Of a stretch of DNA of 19,097 bases, positions 17,257 to 19,097 are shown one piece after another; within the stretch, counting starts at the first letter, position 1, and each line of letters starts with the position of its first letter. A model generated the notes under the pieces. That model was not told the DNA's origin and ran no database searches. It saw only the letters and a list, made by a program, of their open reading frames with translations. Source of the DNA: Verrucomicrobiales bacterium (GTDB taxonomy: Bacteria; Verrucomicrobiota; Verrucomicrobiia; Verrucomicrobiales; Akkermansiaceae); assembly GCA_003527555.1 (NCBI GenBank), contig DPWT01000034.1:1-19097 (forward strand). Reading direction: 5' to 3'. Made by a program: the position numbers and the translations under genes.

Positions 17257-18024
17257 CTATCGGCGAACGCCTAGGTTTCGGGTAAACACTGGCTTACCCG
17301 TAGCATCAGGATGGCCATCGCCATTGGAATCTGCTAAATCAAATCCAGTGTTGGCATATGAATATATGCTGCTCTTGAGCGCATAAAACTCAGCCTGAAA
17401 TGCTATGACTGCCTCAGGATAACCCGTATGATCGTCGGGGGTGAAGTTTTCACGAGGTTCCGTAGGATCGATGATTTTCTCAAAATTAGCTTCGTCTGTT
17501 AGTTTGAGTGCCCCATTTTCAAATATCAGCTGCCTCATGCGCACAAAAAACACGCGTCCTTCAACTACTCTTGGAGCAAGCTCCTCTTGAACTGCAGCAT
17601 CACCCAACCGACGGGCAACTGACTGAAGAACATAGTCCTTCCCTGGTATACCATCATTTTCCGTGTAGGGATTAAGAGTTCCATCATCACGCACACTATC
17701 GGGATCTCCGCGATACTGGTAAATGAGAACAAAATCGTCCTGGTTGTTACCTGCAGAGCCCTTAATCCATGAGTATGCTTTGGCAAATGCCGTGGGGTGT
17801 GTTGCTGTCTCATCAGCGCGCAACACACTCAACTCATACTCAAGCGTCGATGCCAAGCGATTTGCTTCTTTTGACGACATCGACTTCCGAATACCTTGCA
17901 CAGCAGGCCCGAACGCCGCGAGGAACGCAGTGATCATGATGGTAATGATCCCCATGGCTATGACAGTCTCAACGAGTGTGAAACCTGATCGTTTTATCTG
18001 GGATGAAGGTGTGTGATTTTTCAT
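17257..18024 (-). CDS. Prepilin/pseudopilin, GspI- or Verru_Chthon cassette B-like
   Basis: A 255-residue protein with leader ending at Gly14, followed by FTLVETVIAMGIITIMITAFLAAFGPA: the prepilin cleavage site with Glu at +5 and a membrane helix. The ETVIAMGI pattern and the following SMSSKEANRLASTLEYELSVLRADE helix recall GspI-like minor pseudopilins and the Verru_Chthon B proteins. Near the C-terminus DSNGDGHPD (residues 232-240) has the spacing of an EF-hand or dockerin-type calcium-binding loop. It is the middle gene of the operon, 32 bases after the first prepilin gene and 24 before the third. No Shine-Dalgarno sequence is seen. Likely an assembled component of a secretion pseudopilus or surface fibre. 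Confidence 0.87.
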   Translation of the reverse strand: MKNHTPSSQIKRSGFTLVETVIAMGIITIMITAFLAAFGPAVQGIRKSMSSKEANRLASTLEYELSVLRADETATHPTAFAKAYSWIKGSAGNNQDDFVLIYQYRGDPDSVRDDGTLNPYTENDGIPGKDYVLQSVARRLGDAAVQEELAPRVVEGRVFFVRMRQLIFENGALKLTDEANFEKIIDPTEPRENFTPDDHTGYPEAVIAFQAEFYALKSSIYSYANTGFDLADSNGDGHPDATGKPVFTRNLGVRR

Positions 18025-18056
18025 GATTGGTCAGGAAAATATGATTTGGAAAAGGA

Positions 18057-18755
18057 TTAGTTGTTCTCGATTTGGTCGGGGTGACGGAACAATGATGTTC
18101 GTCCGCCGCGCCAGATGACAAATCCTCCCATGTTTCTTTTTGCATCACTGGATGCAACTGGAGTGCTTTGGCCTGGAGGCAATGATGCCACCTGGATGAC
18201 AAAACGAGGGACAGAATTACCGCTGATTGTGGGGGAAGTAATCAGCCCCTCTGAGTTAAACTCGTAATAGTAACAAGTCGTTGAAGAATTTCCTGGTAAT
18301 GTCACAGTCTCACTCTGAAGAACTGGTGCGTTGATTTCGCTCAGGTCTTTCATGAAATAGACCGCATCGGGTAAGGTTGTGCCACGCGACGCGAGAAGCC
18401 AATTTCCAGAGGGATTACCATCAGCATCAAGCTCTTCGTATTGGATTGCCATATACCTCAGATAGCGCTCTTTATGAAATTCGTCATCTGAATCTAGCTC
18501 CGCGTGTATTAGCACTCGAGTATTAGTGCCCTTGCCAATGGCGATCGCGCGAGCTTCAGCAAAAACGGCTTCTGCCACGGGAACACCAGCACTGATACCG
18601 CTGCCTTTAGATAAATTTTTCAAACCGAGAGCTCCGACGGTCAGTAATATAGTGATGATCGTTATAACCACAATGAGTTCGACCAGGGTAAACGCCGGAA
18701 GACGACGTTTACCCGCCATAGCACGACTTTGGGGGGAGGAGGTCTGAATTTTCAT
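18057..18755 (-). CDS. Prepilin/pseudopilin, GspH- or Verru_Chthon cassette D-like
   Basis: A 232-residue protein and the first gene of the three-prepilin operon. The 21-residue basic leader ends LPA, followed by FTLVELIVVITIITILLTVGALGL, so position -1 is Ala instead of the usual Gly while Glu +5 is kept. The helix continues into SGISAGVPVAEAVFAEARAIAIGKGTNTRVLIHAE, the pattern of GspH-type pseudopilins, in which an alpha-helical stem is followed by a beta domain starting with an RV strand. The ATG at 18755 gives a long leader; an internal ATG at 18719 would give a 9-residue leader. A resemblance to the Verru_Chthon cassette D protein is recalled but not tested. Confidence 0.86.
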   Translation of the reverse strand: MKIQTSSPQSRAMAGKRRLPAFTLVELIVVITIITILLTVGALGLKNLSKGSGISAGVPVAEAVFAEARAIAIGKGTNTRVLIHAELDSDDEFHKERYLRYMAIQYEELDADGNPSGNWLLASRGTTLPDAVYFMKDLSEINAPVLQSETVTLPGNSSTTCYYYEFNSEGLITSPTISGNSVPRFVIQVASLPPGQSTPVASSDAKRNMGGFVIWRGGRTSLFRHPDQIENN

Positions 18756-19097
18756 GACTGATTGTCATCCTAGGGGAATTACAACATGATGGAAGCTCAT
18801 TTTTATATATCCTTAAGCTGTTTACCCTCCTGCCGCAAGCATTCATTGTAATTACAACGAATTTTGAAAGTATGTGAGCCGAAAAAAGTTCACCTATCAT
18901 GCCATTGTTACTAATCCTAGCCTCTGCGAGGCAGTTAGTTTCGTCAATGACTGAGGTGATGACCAGTGTAAAGCTCGTCTGGAGTGCGTGAATTTTCGCG
19001 GGCGTATTGGCGGGTTCGCTTCATGGTATTATCCATGGAACGACAGCTCAGCAATTTTTATTAGATGGCTCTAACGGTCATCTTTGTCAGTATCGAT
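18756..19097. other. Upstream region of the prepilin operon, no gene seen
   Basis: No convincing gene lies in these 342 bases. The first 100 bases before the prepilin start are AT-rich and hold a perfect 12-bp palindrome (18846-18857), half of which (AATTACAAC) recurs at 18777-18785. An A/T stretch near 18800-18811 could contain a -10 element, but no clear -35/-10 pair is found. A small hairpin GCCTC/GAGGC lies near 18919-18931, and an imperfect inverted repeat (TTCATGG/CCATGGAA) near 19020-19040. Confidence 0.4.
18846..18857. promoter_or_regulatory. Palindrome upstream of the prepilin operon
   Basis: TTGTAATTACAA is a perfect 12-base palindrome about 90 bases before the first prepilin ATG. 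Its half-site AATTACAAC occurs again at 18777-18785, about 75 bases closer to the gene. This arrangement suits binding of a dimeric regulator, but no regulator gene is adjacent and chance in AT-rich DNA is possible. Confidence 0.35.

Noticed and set aside
18944..19036. A 30-codon minus-strand frame in the gene-free end, beginning MDNTMKRTRQYARENS.
   Set aside because: The length is within chance expectation, no ribosome site precedes it and no family is recognised. It could be a fragment of an old gene, but nothing supports that.

Overview
The window looks like an ordinary bacterial chromosome segment, probably from a member of the Verrucomicrobiota. That placement is an inference: the protein families are mostly universal, but three adjacent prepilin-like genes resemble, from memory, the 'Verru_Chthon cassette' proteins of that phylum, and most genes lack a Shine-Dalgarno sequence. 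Base composition appears moderate and fairly even. I see no transposase, integrase, CRISPR array or defence cluster.

Layout. Positions 163-3234 (minus) hold a glycolytic operon, gap-pgk-tpiA, with a good promoter before gap and a terminator-like hairpin between gap and pgk. Divergent from it is a DEAD-box RNA helicase with a DbpA-like C-terminal domain (3436-5106, plus). This converges on, and overlaps by 59 bases, a large fused gene (5048-7036, minus) joining a GT4 glycosyltransferase to an LpxH-type metallophosphoesterase. On the plus strand follow a small DUF2288-type protein and a gamma-glutamylcyclotransferase-like protein.

Positions 7949-9756 are the structurally richest part. They contain tRNA-Ser(UGA) on minus with a long 3' hairpin, fabD on plus, tRNA-Asp(GUC) on plus, a near-perfect 64-base direct repeat of the tRNA-Asp tail plus terminator, and two diverged copies of a roughly 105-base dispersed repeat. 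Each copy lies downstream of one of the two tRNA genes, in the same orientation relative to it.

Positions 9757-13760 (plus) are metabolic: plsY and gpsA, overlapping by four bases, make phosphatidic acid precursors together with the acyl supply from fabD. A Nudix hydrolase, a TcdA-like tRNA-modification enzyme and argB (arginine synthesis) follow closely spaced.

Positions 13766-18755 combine a prepilin peptidase with an unusual soluble insertion (minus), a divergent CCA-adding enzyme (plus), and a three-gene prepilin/pseudopilin operon (minus). The peptidase is the natural processing enzyme for the three prepilins. The last 342 bases hold only the presumed regulatory region of that operon.

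The most interesting items are the tRNA-linked repeats, degenerate arrays of 7-base units in two intergenic regions, the glycosyltransferase-phosphoesterase fusion, and the prepilin operon with its modified peptidase. None is proven to be a new system.
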